Below are positions 13,001-26,400 of a stretch of DNA of 64,000 nucleotides, piece after piece; the first letter of the stretch is position 1, and the number at the start of each line of letters is the position of its first letter. The notes under the pieces were generated by a model that saw only the letters and a list, made by a program, of their open reading frames with translations, searched no databases and was not told where the DNA came from. The DNA is taken from contig CAADRB010000046.1 of the NCBI GenBank assembly GCA_900708905.1, positions 1,047,726-1,111,725 of the forward strand, given 5' to 3'. This DNA comes from Hymenolepis diminuta (Eukaryota > Platyhelminthes > Cestoda > Cyclophyllidea > Hymenolepididae). A program made the position numbers and the translations under genes.

Positions 13001-16000
13001 CAATACGCAAAACTGCAAAGTTAAACTGAAGCGGTAACTGAAGCACAGAAAAAGTACTGCGAGCGATAATTCTTTTCATGCTGCTAAATGAGTTAAATAA
13101 AAGCTAAAACCTGTCGATTAACTTTGACAAACTGCTATCCGGAATATCATCAAATATAAAGTCTTTATATAACAAAAACAATCCTCTTGGTCTATACAAA
13201 AAGCAACAAAGTTTTATTTTTCTTTATAATTATGTGGTGACTTTATAATTTACCTAACGTTTGCTTATCGATTAAACCCAGTGTTCTTCATCCGTCTTGC
13301 CTTTCTATGAATAATAAGTAAACGGACCATCCATTTAATTTTAATTGATAATAATTTAAATCTTTTTATTTCTCCTGCTCTCTTATCTCCTAACATAAAT
13401 GTTCAAAATTTTAACCATCTCCTTACAGCATGTTGAAAGTGTAGTTCATAAAATTTGGAAGCATTTCCTCTGTCCCTATGTGAATGAGTTTTAAGCTGGG
13501 GTCCCTCCTATAATAGATAAAAAGCTTTCTGATATACGCTTTAATAACTGGCCTGCAGAAATCGTACCTGACAATAGCTAGCTGATCTCACCTTTACGAG
13601 GAAAATGGATAAGTATGGCATAATCTCTTTTTCCATTCAATAAGCTCAGGATTCAGGAGCCTAGAGGCAAATTTGGAGAATCGATCTTTGGATTATCAAA
13701 TAAGGCGGACATTTTAAAGAATGTAACCTCAAGGACTCGGCATAAATGTTTCTCAAAAAAATTTGTTCAAATCACACGCTAATTTTAATCGTTTTTTGAG
13801 AAATTTTTTCTTTACGTTATTATGCTTGCTTAAACTGAGCGCAATCGTTGCACCTCAGCTAAAGGATACAGATTACTGATTTTCTCATCGCTCCAGATGT
13901 GACTCAGCTTTGTGTCTGCATTATCCCGCTCAAATCGATTTTCAGACAGATAGTGTAAACACACAACATGTACCCACTCTCTGCTTCTTCACCCCATTTT
14001 TTGTCTTCTTTTTCCTCTCTCTTCTTAACTTCGTCTTCTCTGTCCCAATCCAACTCGGATTTTGATCGGTGCCATTCGATACGTTCTTGTTAGTTCTCTA
14101 CTCTGGATTCTTGATTCGAGAACTGTGTTTGCCCGATGTTACCAATATAAAAGTTGTCTCTTTAAATGCATTTTTTTACTCGGAATTATCCCACAAAAAT
14201 TTATATCTATTTCATTGATTTTCAAATAATTTAAATAGATTATCTTCAAAATTAGTCCCAAAATTTGTCACTAATTTATTACAATAAATGAATTCAAAAA
14301 TTTCTTTCCTGATTTGACATGCGTAACGATTAAAAATAAAGCTTCCATTTTATTAACATTTTAAACTATTTTGTCAAAATACAGGAATTTATTGCTTCAT
14401 TCAAAAATACTTTGTGAGGGTTCTATATGGCCTTTTGACAATAGAGCAAATATTCTTTTGCACCTTTCAGACAATTCCCGAATTTCGGCCTTTTATAAAT
14501 TAAACATGCAAATATTCATTTACAAAAGTCCACTTCATTTTTGCAGTTATAAGTCACTCAGAGAAGGTATTTTTTCAGCTGCACTAAAAGTGTTCATTCT
14601 AGAAAGGATGTTAATCTAACTGACAAATTCTGTTTATTTGTTGTTTAAATTTATAAATAAACGGAAATAGCTAATGCTTTTAAACATCCTTTTGTTGACC
14701 ATCTTCTTTAATGCAAGACAATTTTGTTCAAATACTTCAGATAAATATTTCTTTAAACATAAACTTTGATAATTAAGTTTACGATATTTAATGACAAAAT
14801 TGAAATTTGTATGAATAATGCAAGATATGCAATCGTTCTTTTACCCTTTTCCTGGCTTTTGATTTAATTATTTTCAACTTTTAAGTCATTACTTATGCTC
14901 AAATATACGCCGATGACAGAGGTCTCGGGTTGGATGGGGTTGCTCGCCAGTGTGGCTCTATAATTGCCTATCAGGTATTGATCACCTGAATACGTTAACT
15001 GATTTGCTTACGCAAGAGCAAAGAAGCGAATTCTTCTCCTCTCTATTTTGGTTCAGTTAGCTTTTGGCGTCGCATTCTTATACATGTTTCATACCGCTAT
15101 TTAAAGATCTTCAGTATAGACCTACTTATACTGCTCTTTCTCGTTGTTCAAGCTATGAGTTATTATGGTAGTAAATTAAGATTGAGTCAATAACAGAAAG
15201 ATTAAGCGGATCTCTTTTACAATCTGAAATGTAACGAATGGCATCATTTATTACGCACGATAATACAAAAATTTACTATTTTTAATTGTAGGAAGTAACT
15301 GGTTTCCATTACAGAAAAGTCTATCGCATAATAAGAGAGGATCAAAAATATGTCAAGGATAGCTTCAAAGTATGAAAGAGTCAAACTACATTTGATATCT
15401 TGACCCGAATTTTATGATTCGTCCTCCGGAGTGCGGCGAAGGCTTGTCTGCAACGTCCAGTGCTTATTAATCTGTTTTTTTATTCAAGAAGGGTCGTTCC
15501 TTCCACTTCTATTCATTTCCTCTTTCAGTGGTTGAGAGGATAAAATGATCTTAGATAATGCTCAACAGTTTTCAGTTTTAACATTGCATAACGGAAATAG
15601 CTACAAATTTTTTTGTTAGAAGAACTGTATAACTGTATAATTCTGATAATTATATAAATTTTGGAAATTGGAGCGAGTGAGTATCTTTTATTATTTGGGG
15701 ATGGTCAGTAAGAAATGGGAATTACTTGCATCTGAGAGCTTACTTTTTTTCTTTTAAATCGTTTCCTCTACGATGCTCATTTTAATATTTATTAAAATTT
15801 ATTATAGTTGACTATGGTATTTCTATGCATGGAAAGGCAATACAGATGCTCTTCCATCACCCAGAAACTGTTATTGACTAGCCATAAAGTTCTTATAAAC
15901 TACGAAGTTTGAATAGGCACACAATCAATTCAAGAATTTGTTCGTTTTCCGCTTCGTGATTGCGTAGGAAGAAGACCATTTCGAAATTATTGAGAGCAAC

Positions 16001-17110
16001 AATTTGCAATCAGAAACTAAATTCTTACGATATAAATCTAGTAGCAAAATAGTGAAACACTGCTAAACTCCACTTTAAAATCGGTAATTATTTAATTTTT
16101 CCCACATTAAATTAACTATATAAAAATTATTGATTTTGAAACGGTCAACAGCCAAATTTTACTTTTTTAATCTTAAAATTCATTAAATTTAAAAAATAAT
16201 AAATTGAACATTTTTGAGTTCAATTTAAATAAATTTAATAGTGTTAATTAAATTAATTAATTTTATTTAAGAAATTTGAAATTTTGACACCAAGTTTTTA
16301 AAAAAATTATTCATAAATACATTGAAAAGTTAAGACCTGATCTTATATTTTTATTAAAATAATTTCAATTCTAATGAAATAAATGGCAATTTCTCCACCC
16401 CAAAAGAGCAGCAATTTTGGGATAATGGCGAAGTTTATCGCTTATAATTATGTATTCCGACTGACTTTCCACGTGAAATCATAATAATTCAAAATTCGGA
16501 GAAATAATCTCTTTGCTTTCTTTCATCTTTATCTTTATTTTAGAGTTATACGCGCTTTGATTCGAAAATCCCATTTTTGAAATGCATAAACCTTTTTTGG
16601 CGGCGCATGTTTAGATATTTGTTTAATCGGTAGTTTTATAGTCCATCATCTCTCAAAATCAATATTACTCAGAAAGCTCCTTTATTTAAATCACAAAATG
16701 TGAGCTTGTGGGGCGATAAATTTTTGTATTATTTTAACATTATTAAACTTATAATGAAGGAAGACTTTATAATCAACTTTTATTCATTAATTGGTTGGTT
16801 TATAAGCTAAAAAAATATTCATTTGGAAGTTTATGTCATTCGCACATAAATGCTGTCTGCTTAGCAGGACGAGTTAAAATATAACTTTTAGAATAGGTTT
16901 TATCATTTTAAATTAGTAAAAGCATCTAAACAAAGGAACAAGGAAACGGTTCAATTTGGCCTTAAAGGAAAATTGGGTAGGTGTATAGAATACAGGCCCA
17001 CGCCCACAGTTTTTATCCTCATAATTTTAGGTTATGGAAGCTACCTGAATTGAGGAATTGGTCGCATAACTTCATTACATCTGTTTTCTTCGGTTTTAGA
17101 CCAAGTATAA

Positions 17111-17371
17111 GTTTCATTTATAGGGACCGCCATAATAATTCATAGCGATTTATGCTTATGGTCTCACCAAGAAATCAGAATAGCTGCATTATTTAACCAT
17201 TTCATTATGTTCTACCCTTTTTATAGGTACCTCCTTTCTGTATGGATAAATAGCCAACCAGCATCCAAGGATCTGTTGATATTGTCGAAAAGCCAGCCAA
17301 AATTAGCTTTGCGGGACCTCTTGCAAATTCGTGCTCCATTTTCTCTTCCGCTATGCAAGTTAGGACACTAG
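17111..17371. pseudogene. open stretch, possible second RT remnant (- strand)
   Basis: The + strand frame from 17111 to the TAG at 17369 is open for 86 codons, although its first ATG is at 17207. Composition is less AT-rich than the surroundings. On the - strand the same DNA reads in two overlapping frames. One has a segment NRSLDAG and the other IQKGGTYKKG. These resemble, in order, the helix and the P-I-x-K-G-G block near the N-terminal edge of LINE reverse transcriptases, with one frameshift between them. The match is weak, and the + frame has no family resemblance. I favour a decayed retroelement over a gene. Confidence 0.25.
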
Positions 17372-20300
17372 TATTCCATTACGTCGTACTCCTATTCTAC
17401 TCATGGCGCTTATGCGAGGATAGATCATCAAAATATGAATCACGATAAATTATTAATTTATTAGCAGATAGACGTCAGTATATTAATTTCCAGTATGATT
17501 ACTATGATTAATGATTTTGTCCTCTACGTGGAATGGTATTCAGGTCAAACCAGGTGCCTATTTTAAATATAGACTTCCGAAGCTGTATGGGAATCGAATC
17601 GGGACCGAAATATCGTTTCTTTCTAAAAATGCATCTCACATAACTAATCACGTCGAATTCTCACAATTACCAAATTCAAACGCATATTTTCTATTTCGAT
17701 TGATACTTTATTTTAGTGTTAACTAAATAATTAATATTATTATTTAAAAGTTAATTCATCTTGAGAATCAAATGCAAAATAGCATTAAAGATAAGAAGCT
17801 AAATAAGATATGCATTTAATACTACTTCAATTCAATTATGATTAAATCACTTATGTTTATTAGCATAGTTATATAGCTTTTATTAAATTAATTTTTAACG
17901 AATATTTGTTGCTTTTTTGAATTCCTTTAAGAATAAATATTTGATATAAACACACGTTTGTCGTTTTTTTTTAATAAAAATACTCGAAATTAAAGATTTA
18001 TCATTTCAAAAGATGCTAATCGCAGTGGGAAAATATCAGAGATTTTTCACAGCCGACTGAAATAATATTCTTACTTAAAATAATCACAAAATCTTTGTTG
18101 TGTTTAAGTTTTGGAACTCGCCTTGACACATTTTAACTAAAATATTATCATTACTATCTACAGAAAATAAAATAATATCTTCTACCTCATGTACTTGGTA
18201 CTTAAGTAATTATGTTTATTTTCCCAACGGTACTTATTTTTATGTAATCAAAGTTTAAAATGCATAATATCTCAAATTATTAGTAATTCAGTTCCAATTA
18301 CAGCTGCATTAATTAATCATATCTGTTGGTTAAAATGCAGACCAAAGGATCTATAATGATAATTGACTATTCTATTTAAATCTATCAGTTATTTTGTATC
18401 AATTTACAGTTTGAAGCAATTTTAATGACAAATAATTTTAATCTCAAGGTGCCTCCGCGTCTTGTTACCGTAAGCATTTCCTACAAAATAAGGCAATCTC
18501 CTAGACAAACTGGGATTTTTTGAAGCGAAATCGAAGCAAATAATGGTAACACCTGGGAGTCAACGCATACAATTCAGGCCAGTTTTCAATAGGAAGAAAA
18601 AGATACACTCTGAGTGCAGTAGTTTTCTCCCAAAATCTCGCTCAGAAATGGCGCGCTATTCATTATGATATCGAGTGAATTATTTATCCCACTTTGAGAC
18701 TGAAATTCAAATCCCATGAAAGTAATTTGTGTTAAGATCTAAATTACACTCGTTCCGAATAAACTTAATTCCGATTTGATTTAATAATGCATTTTTGAGA
18801 AGATATAATTAATCTGGAATAAGATTATCTGAGCGAGTCGTCTAGGCTAGTGAAAGGAAATCCTGATGAATGAACATCTGAAATTGATTACCTCTTTAAG
18901 TCTCAAACTAAATCCCTTAAACTCACCATTTATTCCACAAATCTACCGAAAGCGTCTAATTTTATTAACAGGCAGAACTCTGCCCGAAAGTTATGTGTCA
19001 TTTTGTTTAATTTCAATTTTGATGTGATATTGAAGAAAATGTTCACATTATTATAGGAATAAAATCAAACGATATTGATTTCACTTTATCCCATTTCCTC
19101 TCACATCATTTATCAAGACTAACAAATATTTCAAGTTCAGAAAAGTTCAGTGATGGTCCGCTAAAATTCATCTTGTTTCAGTAAAAAAGCAATTTAATTT
19201 CTCAACCTCCCGGTGCCTATAAAGCTGACATTAAAGGAAACTCTCGATTTCAGTGTAATTCCTTTCTTCTTTTGTTTCTGCTAGAAGTTCAAATTTTCTT
19301 TTAACACTGCAAGTTTATCGTTCTAGATTATAAATGGGCGGATAAAAGACGGGATTCCCATGACATTCGGATTTCATTTTAATACTCAAAAGCGCCCTTT
19401 TATATCACTTTGTCAAAGCAGTCTCAAATTTTGGTCCTTCCTTTCAAATTCTGCTTAAAAAAGTTACATTCCAAATTTGTTTATTTGTATTTCACACTGC
19501 TCCAGATTGAAGTTAAAACATCCTTGAAGTTATAATTACATAGGTGAACTATATTGTGGTTTGTCATGACTATTTAGCTTGCATAAATCTGCTGCTATGG
19601 GCTGTTAATAGAAACTATTATTTTTAACAATTTCGTCCTCGCTATGTCAAGACTGTAAGCTGATAAACATCATGTAAGATCGTTTTGCCTTCTCAAGCAC
19701 CAGAAGAAAACATGATTTGACGTGGCAAGATTGGCCATCAGGATTAAAAATTTGGTCAATAGTTATGGAACATTGTAAACAAGCATTTACAAAATCAAAA
19801 TTTTGACCTTTGGAAGGTGAACCGACCATTTAATAAATATTTTAAAACCTGTATCTAATGGTCAAGCAAAATAAGACACCTTGGTACTTTGACTTTGCTC
19901 TCAGCACCTTCTTTTATCTCCTCTCCTTAACCGATTTCATTTGCTTCTCACAATTAAAAGTTGCAAACTTAGCATATTACTGTGGGTTATAATGTTAAGC
20001 ATGAAATTTAAGCAACTTATCAATAACCATGAGACACCTCAAACTCGAGTTGTTTCAGAAAAGTAGTAGCTGAATCCTTAAATTTAATATTTTGAAACCT
20101 TGGGATGCACTATACTCTTTAATTAGGATGTCAACAAACTGGTTAATTTATAATCCAAATAAATCAAACCGTGTTTCTATGCCAAGACTTTATTTTCTGC
20201 CACCATTCCCCACCACTTCAAACCTTGATAAAATACTTCGCAATTTTCTGAATTTTTGTTATATTTAGCTTTGTTTGAGTACTAAGAATAGTCATTTTAA

Positions 20301-23108
20301 TAGACTTTAAAATAACGGAACTTTTTAAACTATTTTAGACTTAATGGAAGTTAAAAATTGTGCTAATTTATTTGCTCTCTATTTTAAAATTATGGATGAA
20401 AATTATGAAAATTAATTATGGAAATTAAAATGAATGAACATCTTGTTTAATTATAAGTTTTAAAATATGCATTTAATACAAATGAGATAAATTGGTCTCA
20501 ATTTTACTTAGATCATGCATTTGTGCAGAATCAGGATCAAAATATATAATTTATCTATTTTTTGAATAAAATTTTGCAGATCAAAGCGTGAGAGAAAAGG
20601 GAAATTTCTTTCGCCACTGTAGTTAATGTTTATACCTTCCGTTATCAAATTTTTATGGAGGCATTTCACAAACGCATATACACCTATACATACTCCTACA
20701 CTTTGTGTCTTGACAACTGTTGAAAACGGAAATACGGGCACAGAGAGTTGTGGGCGGAGGTTTTAAATAAATTTCAAACATATTTTGCAAAAGATTGAAC
20801 ATTAGAGCGTTGAAAATTATTGAAAATTCAAAAGTTTATTGATGCATTAATCCAGTTTTCAACGTGATACAGTTTATGCTAACTCGATTTCATCTAAAGT
20901 CATTGAGATGAAAGATAACTGTTCACGAGTATTTCAAAATTAAAAGATAAAAAGTAAAAGAGAAAAGAAGTTATATTATTTCCTATTTTTCATTTAGTGA
21001 GATTCGAATAATTTTAATCGGTTAGTAAGAAAAGGAACAAGATGTGATGCGTCTCTAATTCATTATATTATCAAACCCATGACAAGGCGAACAAATTTCA
21101 CTATTTTTAAATTGGAGATAAAGAGGAGGGAATCAAAGTGATGTTAATATTAAGGCGAGGATTCAAAAGTCTTGCCTTATCTGATTTCCAGCCTCGGGTT
21201 ATAAAATGTTACTTAATGGTCACTTCACTGCTTCACATTCCAAAGTTCAAATTTAATGTTTAATGATTATGGACCATATTCTTGTCCACAAAGTTGATTC
21301 GCTGGGATGATTGACCTTACCACTTCAAATCAGTCTTATTCTTTCAAATGACTTTTCAAAATGACTTTTTCGAAATAATTTGATATATAAACTTTAACTT
21401 TAAGGTTCAACAGAAATTTAATTGAAACAAAACGTAGATTGTTAAAACTGTGAAATTTCGTTAAAAATTACATCAGACACTTTTGCTGTATTTTCAGCAG
21501 CTATCCAATAATCTCGTCTCATCTCTAAATTAAATGGTATATTTTTTGTAAATGACCATTATTAATTAAGTCAGAAGATATTTTAATTTGTTTTATTTAT
21601 CTAAAATTGCACAAAACATAGAAGTACGCGCACACTTCCTTATGACCAGTCCTTAACCCTCCGGATCACAGGTTAAATGAGCAAGATCTACATGAACTCT
21701 TATCTCTATTTACGATATATCCAAAATTCTATGTGCTGTACATATCTGATCAATTTTTGATACTTGTCACTGGAGGTAAGTCTTATTCACTGCAGTTGTT
21801 TGAGGATGTTAATGATCAATTTAGGAATATCCAATAAAAAGATCATTGTTGCGGTATCAATTTCACCATCTCATACAATGATTTCTTGTCAGTCTTATTT
21901 GGCCCTGACAGATCTGTAGTGATATCCTGTTAGTCTTTAAGGAGGTCATTCGATTTGTAAGAGGATTTCTAAGCTCAACTTGGTCGGACTCCTAAAATGA
22001 CCGTTACAAGTTTTGAAAATGATTATCCATTTTGTTTCCCTTCAGATTTTCTCCGTTTCCTCAGCTACTTCCTACATACTTCCAAAGAGTATGACATTTG
22101 GTTCGAACAGGACAATTACACTGGACCAATTCACAGCCAGACATTTTTGTCGTCCTTACGTATCTCAAGTCTGGGTGGAGGCTGAAGGATGAATCCCTCC
22201 ACGTCTCCGAAATTTCTATCTTATGTCATCACTAATCGCACAAATTTAATTATCTCGTCCTCATATTGATGTGCGAAAGTGTCAACTTTATTGTAACCCC
22301 AGGCTCTCTACGGATAAACATCGTGTGTCCTCAAGTGGCCCATTCTTAACGATCGAAAAAGTTAAGTATACCTCAGATGGTAGTTGCGGAGGCACAGCTG
22401 ACTCGGCGATGTTTCGGATCCAGTCCTGTTCATACTATCCCTTCCTTTTCCTTCAACCGTCCCGTCCAATTAAAGCACACATACAATTATGTCATCACGT
22501 GCATCCTCATCTAAGTGACAAATATGAATAGCCTTTCAATACACACACACACACACACAGATTGTCGATTGTCAGACACATCTTCCCTCACTCCCTTCTA
22601 ATTCCCTTTCTTTCTCTATTCTCGTGTGCTCTTTCGGATGTCTCCATTGCGGTTCGTTAAATACATCTTGGTCTAATCAACTCTGGTCTTTTGTTTGACC
22701 ATCTGCTGTTAACTTCTTACTCCAAATGCAACACCATCAAATTCCATACATTTAGTAGAATTGGTCATATATATATATTTGAATTAAATAAATATGGACG
22801 AAAATAAGATAACATCAAGAACTTGATTTAATGAAATAACTTTACAATGTGTTTACAAGAACTGAATTGGAAATATCAGCATTTAAGTTCTTTTAACTTA
22901 TTTATGCATGCGTATAGTTATAATTAGGAATTTTAAAACTCACAAACTATTTTTCTTAGTGGAGTTGAATTAGCAAAAATATATTGTGTTTTATTTTTTA
23001 AGTTAATGAAATATGATGAGGCTTCGATGAACTTGATTACATTTGTGGGGTTCACAACGCTAACAAGACGGATTGAATCACGTGCGCTAGAACTCACCAC
23101 GGGAAGTG
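17372..23108. other. gene-poor AT-rich region
   Basis: No supportable gene. A possible exon-like segment at 21672-21776 (+) is open for about 35 codons between an AG and a GGTAAGT donor, but has no partner exon. A GC-richer island at 21990-22530 has open frames on the + strand (21997-22185 and 22271-22531) without recognisable motifs. An AC microsatellite lies at 22541-22559. Confidence 0.5.
22541..22559. repeat. (AC)n microsatellite
   Basis: Nineteen bases of uninterrupted AC alternation. Confidence 0.95.
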
Positions 23109-23364
23109 NNNNNNNNNNNNNNNNNNNNNNNNNNNNNNNNNNNNNNNNNNNNNNNNNNNNNNNNNNNNNNNNNNNNNNNNNNNNNNNNNNNNNNNNNNNN
23201 NNNNNNNNNNNNNNNNNNNNNNNNNNNNNNNNNNNNNNNNNNNNNNNNNNNNNNNNNNNNNNNNNNNNNNNNNNNNNNNNNNNNNNNNNNNNNNNNNNNN
23301 NNNNNNNNNNNNNNNNNNNNNNNNNNNNNNNNNNNNNNNNNNNNNNNNNNNNNNNNNNNNNNNN
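23109..23364. other. assembly gap (256 N)
   Basis: A run of 256 N. Open frames that cross it are artefacts. The right flank carries a repeated GGTGTAGCA word and a short perfect hairpin. Confidence 1.
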
Positions 23365-23401
23365 CTAGGAGGATTACTTAGGTGTAGCAAAAGAATTATT
23401 G

Positions 23402-23419
23402 GTGTAGCATCCGCTACAC
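23402..23419. repeat. short perfect hairpin beside the gap
   Basis: GTGTAGC, a four-base loop ATCC, then GCTACAC: a seven-pair perfect stem. A second GGTGTAGCA occurs about 20 bases upstream. No function can be assigned. Confidence 0.7.
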
Positions 23420-26400
23420 ATTGCAGCATTGAGGAGTCTAAGAAAGTGATATTAAAGCAACTATAATCCACTTACTTTAGGATCCAAATGAAATTAGGCT
23501 AGAAATCTCATCTACCATCTCCATTTCATTGTGTTTGAATATTATTTTGGCAGGGATTTGATCTATTTTAATCTATTATGAAACCGTTGTAACATTCCCT
23601 AAAATTTATGCTTATTTCATCTTGGTTTAACGGATTTTGGCAGTAGCGATATACAAAATTTATTTCCTCATTTTCAAACCCAGATTTCAAGGCATTTCTG
23701 CAGAAAAGGATCATACTTGTTGTTTCTTTTTCAAATACAAAACTACGCATAAATGCAAAATGCAACTGGTATCAGTTAATTACTGCACCTCGATAAATAT
23801 TTTTCAACCCGAAAATTTATGAATAAATTTCTCCAAACTAAATGTTTATAATAAAATTTCCTTAAGAGAAGTACATTCATTTTCAGCTATCAGATCAACC
23901 ATTTCCGATGGAAAAGATTACTTACTCGTCTTGTACAACATTTTTTCTTTGAGCATAAATAATTTACTTTGAGTCTAGAGTAGGATTTAAATCATTTTAG
24001 TTGGATTTAATGACCCTTACATTAGACTAGTTTAAGTTTTGAAATTAATAGATGATTAAAAAATATTTTACGCCATTAGTATTAAGACTACTATTTTCTT
24101 TGGAAAAAAAATGACTTACGTCTTACATAAATGAAAATGAGCAATCTACAATCCTCTCTTCTTTGTTATCAGAAGAGATAATTTTATCATAATAGTCCGA
24201 CTAATTACTCAATGTAATTAATCTGGTCATTAATCTTATAGTACATGTCTGCCCGGTCCCTATGTATTGTGCACCTGTTGATTCATTACTCTGTACTAAC
24301 TGTCCGTTATTCATCAACGGACAAAGAACGAGAAATGACTCAACTGTTTTATTTTATCCTATTTCACAACCCATTTTCTCTTTGCTCAGTATTGTTGCTT
24401 TCTTCTCCTCTCCCAATTTCTCCTCTTACTTCTTCCTCCTTTCACCCCTCATTCATTTTCATCCGTCCGACAAACTAGTGGTTATTTTAACCCTTGAACT
24501 CTCACCCGAGATGGGCTGTTGTATTTTGTTAGCCTTAAGAAGATTTTTAGTCCTAGGAGATATCTGGCCTATTCTGGAGGAGCCCTTAACTAGCTTTATT
24601 AACTGGAATAATGCTCCGAACATCGTGGACATGAAGACCTTCATAAACCTAGGGATCTTGAAAGATAAAATTCGGTGGGTTAGGGTATAAAGTATGAAAC
24701 TATGCGTTATTCTGCATTTACGATCCATGACTTTTTTAAATCCAAAGTGTTAGATCAATTATCCAACGGCAAGGTAACTTGGCTAAGAGAGGAACAAGGG
24801 ATAAAAATATAGAGATGGGGCGTATTGAAATATCACACAAAAATGGGTAAAATCAATAAACGTCGGCGTTAATTTTTGAAAGTAAGCTTTAAATAAATGA
24901 AAATAAAAGGGTAATAGTAGTAATAACAATGCATATTAGTATTAATGTACCATAAGCGTACTGTTAACGAAAGTTGATCTATTATTCGTAATTTAGCTTT
25001 TAAACGAAAGTATCCACAAATGAAATTTGGAATGGATTCGCTTATAATCTGACTTTGTCTAAGAGAGTGATCTGTTGCCTTGGATTTAGCTTATTTTCTT
25101 CATAATTTTGACTTCCAAACCATTGCAGCATGGAGGAAACAGGAAACGGGTTGATTTAAGCTTTTACAAAGAAGTAATAAATCCCTGGTTATTTTGCTCC
25201 CTACGATGTTGGCGGTTCAATGAAAAGACAGCTTATTTCAAAGGAGATACATTAATCCAACCAAGGGAGAGAAACACATGACAGAAAATATTTAATAGGA
25301 CAATATTCATGGCGAGAAACAGACTGTAGTCAATAAAGTCGAATGATCCATAGACTTTCACAGTCACCTTAATTGAGGCAAATGTACACTAACTCGTACT
25401 TGGCGTCCATCATTCAACTATGATTAACATTCTATAATGAATTATAAATTTAAACGATGTGTTGCAACGGCAAAGAGAGCCTGGAAGGATACGAGAAACG
25501 GTTGGATCATTTGCTGGAGAGGTAAAAATGGAGCATGTATAGGCAAATTTAGAGAAAAGGGTAACAAATATTACCATTTTCTTGTAGGATACTTCAAAGA
25601 TGGCTGAGTTTAGGTATCTTTAAGGATGAAGAGGTCATTGCAAATGGGTAAATGAGATATCTAGCCACTAATTAATCTGTTATAATGTAATATGGGCTAA
25701 AATCACAAAGAAGGAATGAATCAAGTCACTCCCGTCGCTTGGACAGTTAGCCGGAAAGGCCACCTCAATGTAGGTATAAACTTATTAGTTCTATAGACAA
25801 ATAGTTCTTTGTGAGACATCGGTCATGTCCGATCGCCGATACCTCCGCGTGATAATTGGAATATGAGCACACGTGAATCACTCCTGGTGGGTAATTGTTA
25901 ATGATCTTGAATCATTTCTGACCGCCAAATGTATAATTACATCTGCCGTTTATAACGTAATCAAAAATGGATGTTGAAGAGCATTTTAAATTGGTAGATT
26001 TCGGTGAACTCTCAATTATTTAAACTTTAAATAATCAAATTATACTGAATTAAATTTGTGATCATTTATAAAATTTAAAATTCAGTGTTTATATTAGCGA
26101 TTCGTCGAAACGAATGCAGAAAACACGAAGAAATGATCAATTACACCCAATAGGCAAGATCAAAATGTATGAACAAAAATACACATAATATCCACGCGCA
26201 TTTAATGAATTTCAGTAATAATGGTGTTTAACATCAGATTGAGCATAATTCGAATTATTTAACGATTTTAGATGAATGAAAGAATATTTTAAATTATAAA
26301 TACCGATAAATTATTACCTAAAAGCTCCAATTTTACGTTTTACGAAAAAGAAACTGACTTCGCATCATGAAATTTAAATTATTCACGTAGATTAGAACTA

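Larger units (their letters stand above)
8361..17110. other. gene-poor AT-rich region
   Basis: No supportable gene. C runs occur at 8838-8847 and 10003-10012. The open frames at 11303-11587 and 14371-14619 (+) have no recognisable motif and no splice support. Slightly GC-richer islands at 13860-14160 and 14920-15080 may be decayed repeats. The stretch from about 16080 to 16330 is nearly pure A/T with many TTAATT and AAATTT words. Confidence 0.55.

Noticed and set aside
21672..21776. Exon-like open stretch between an AG and GGTAAGT
   Set aside because: About 35 codons open is expected by chance, the peptide is unrecognised and hydrophobic, and no phase-compatible neighbour exon was found.
23006..23471. 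Three long open frames of 91-125 codons
   Set aside because: Nearly all their length is the run of N at 23109-23364.
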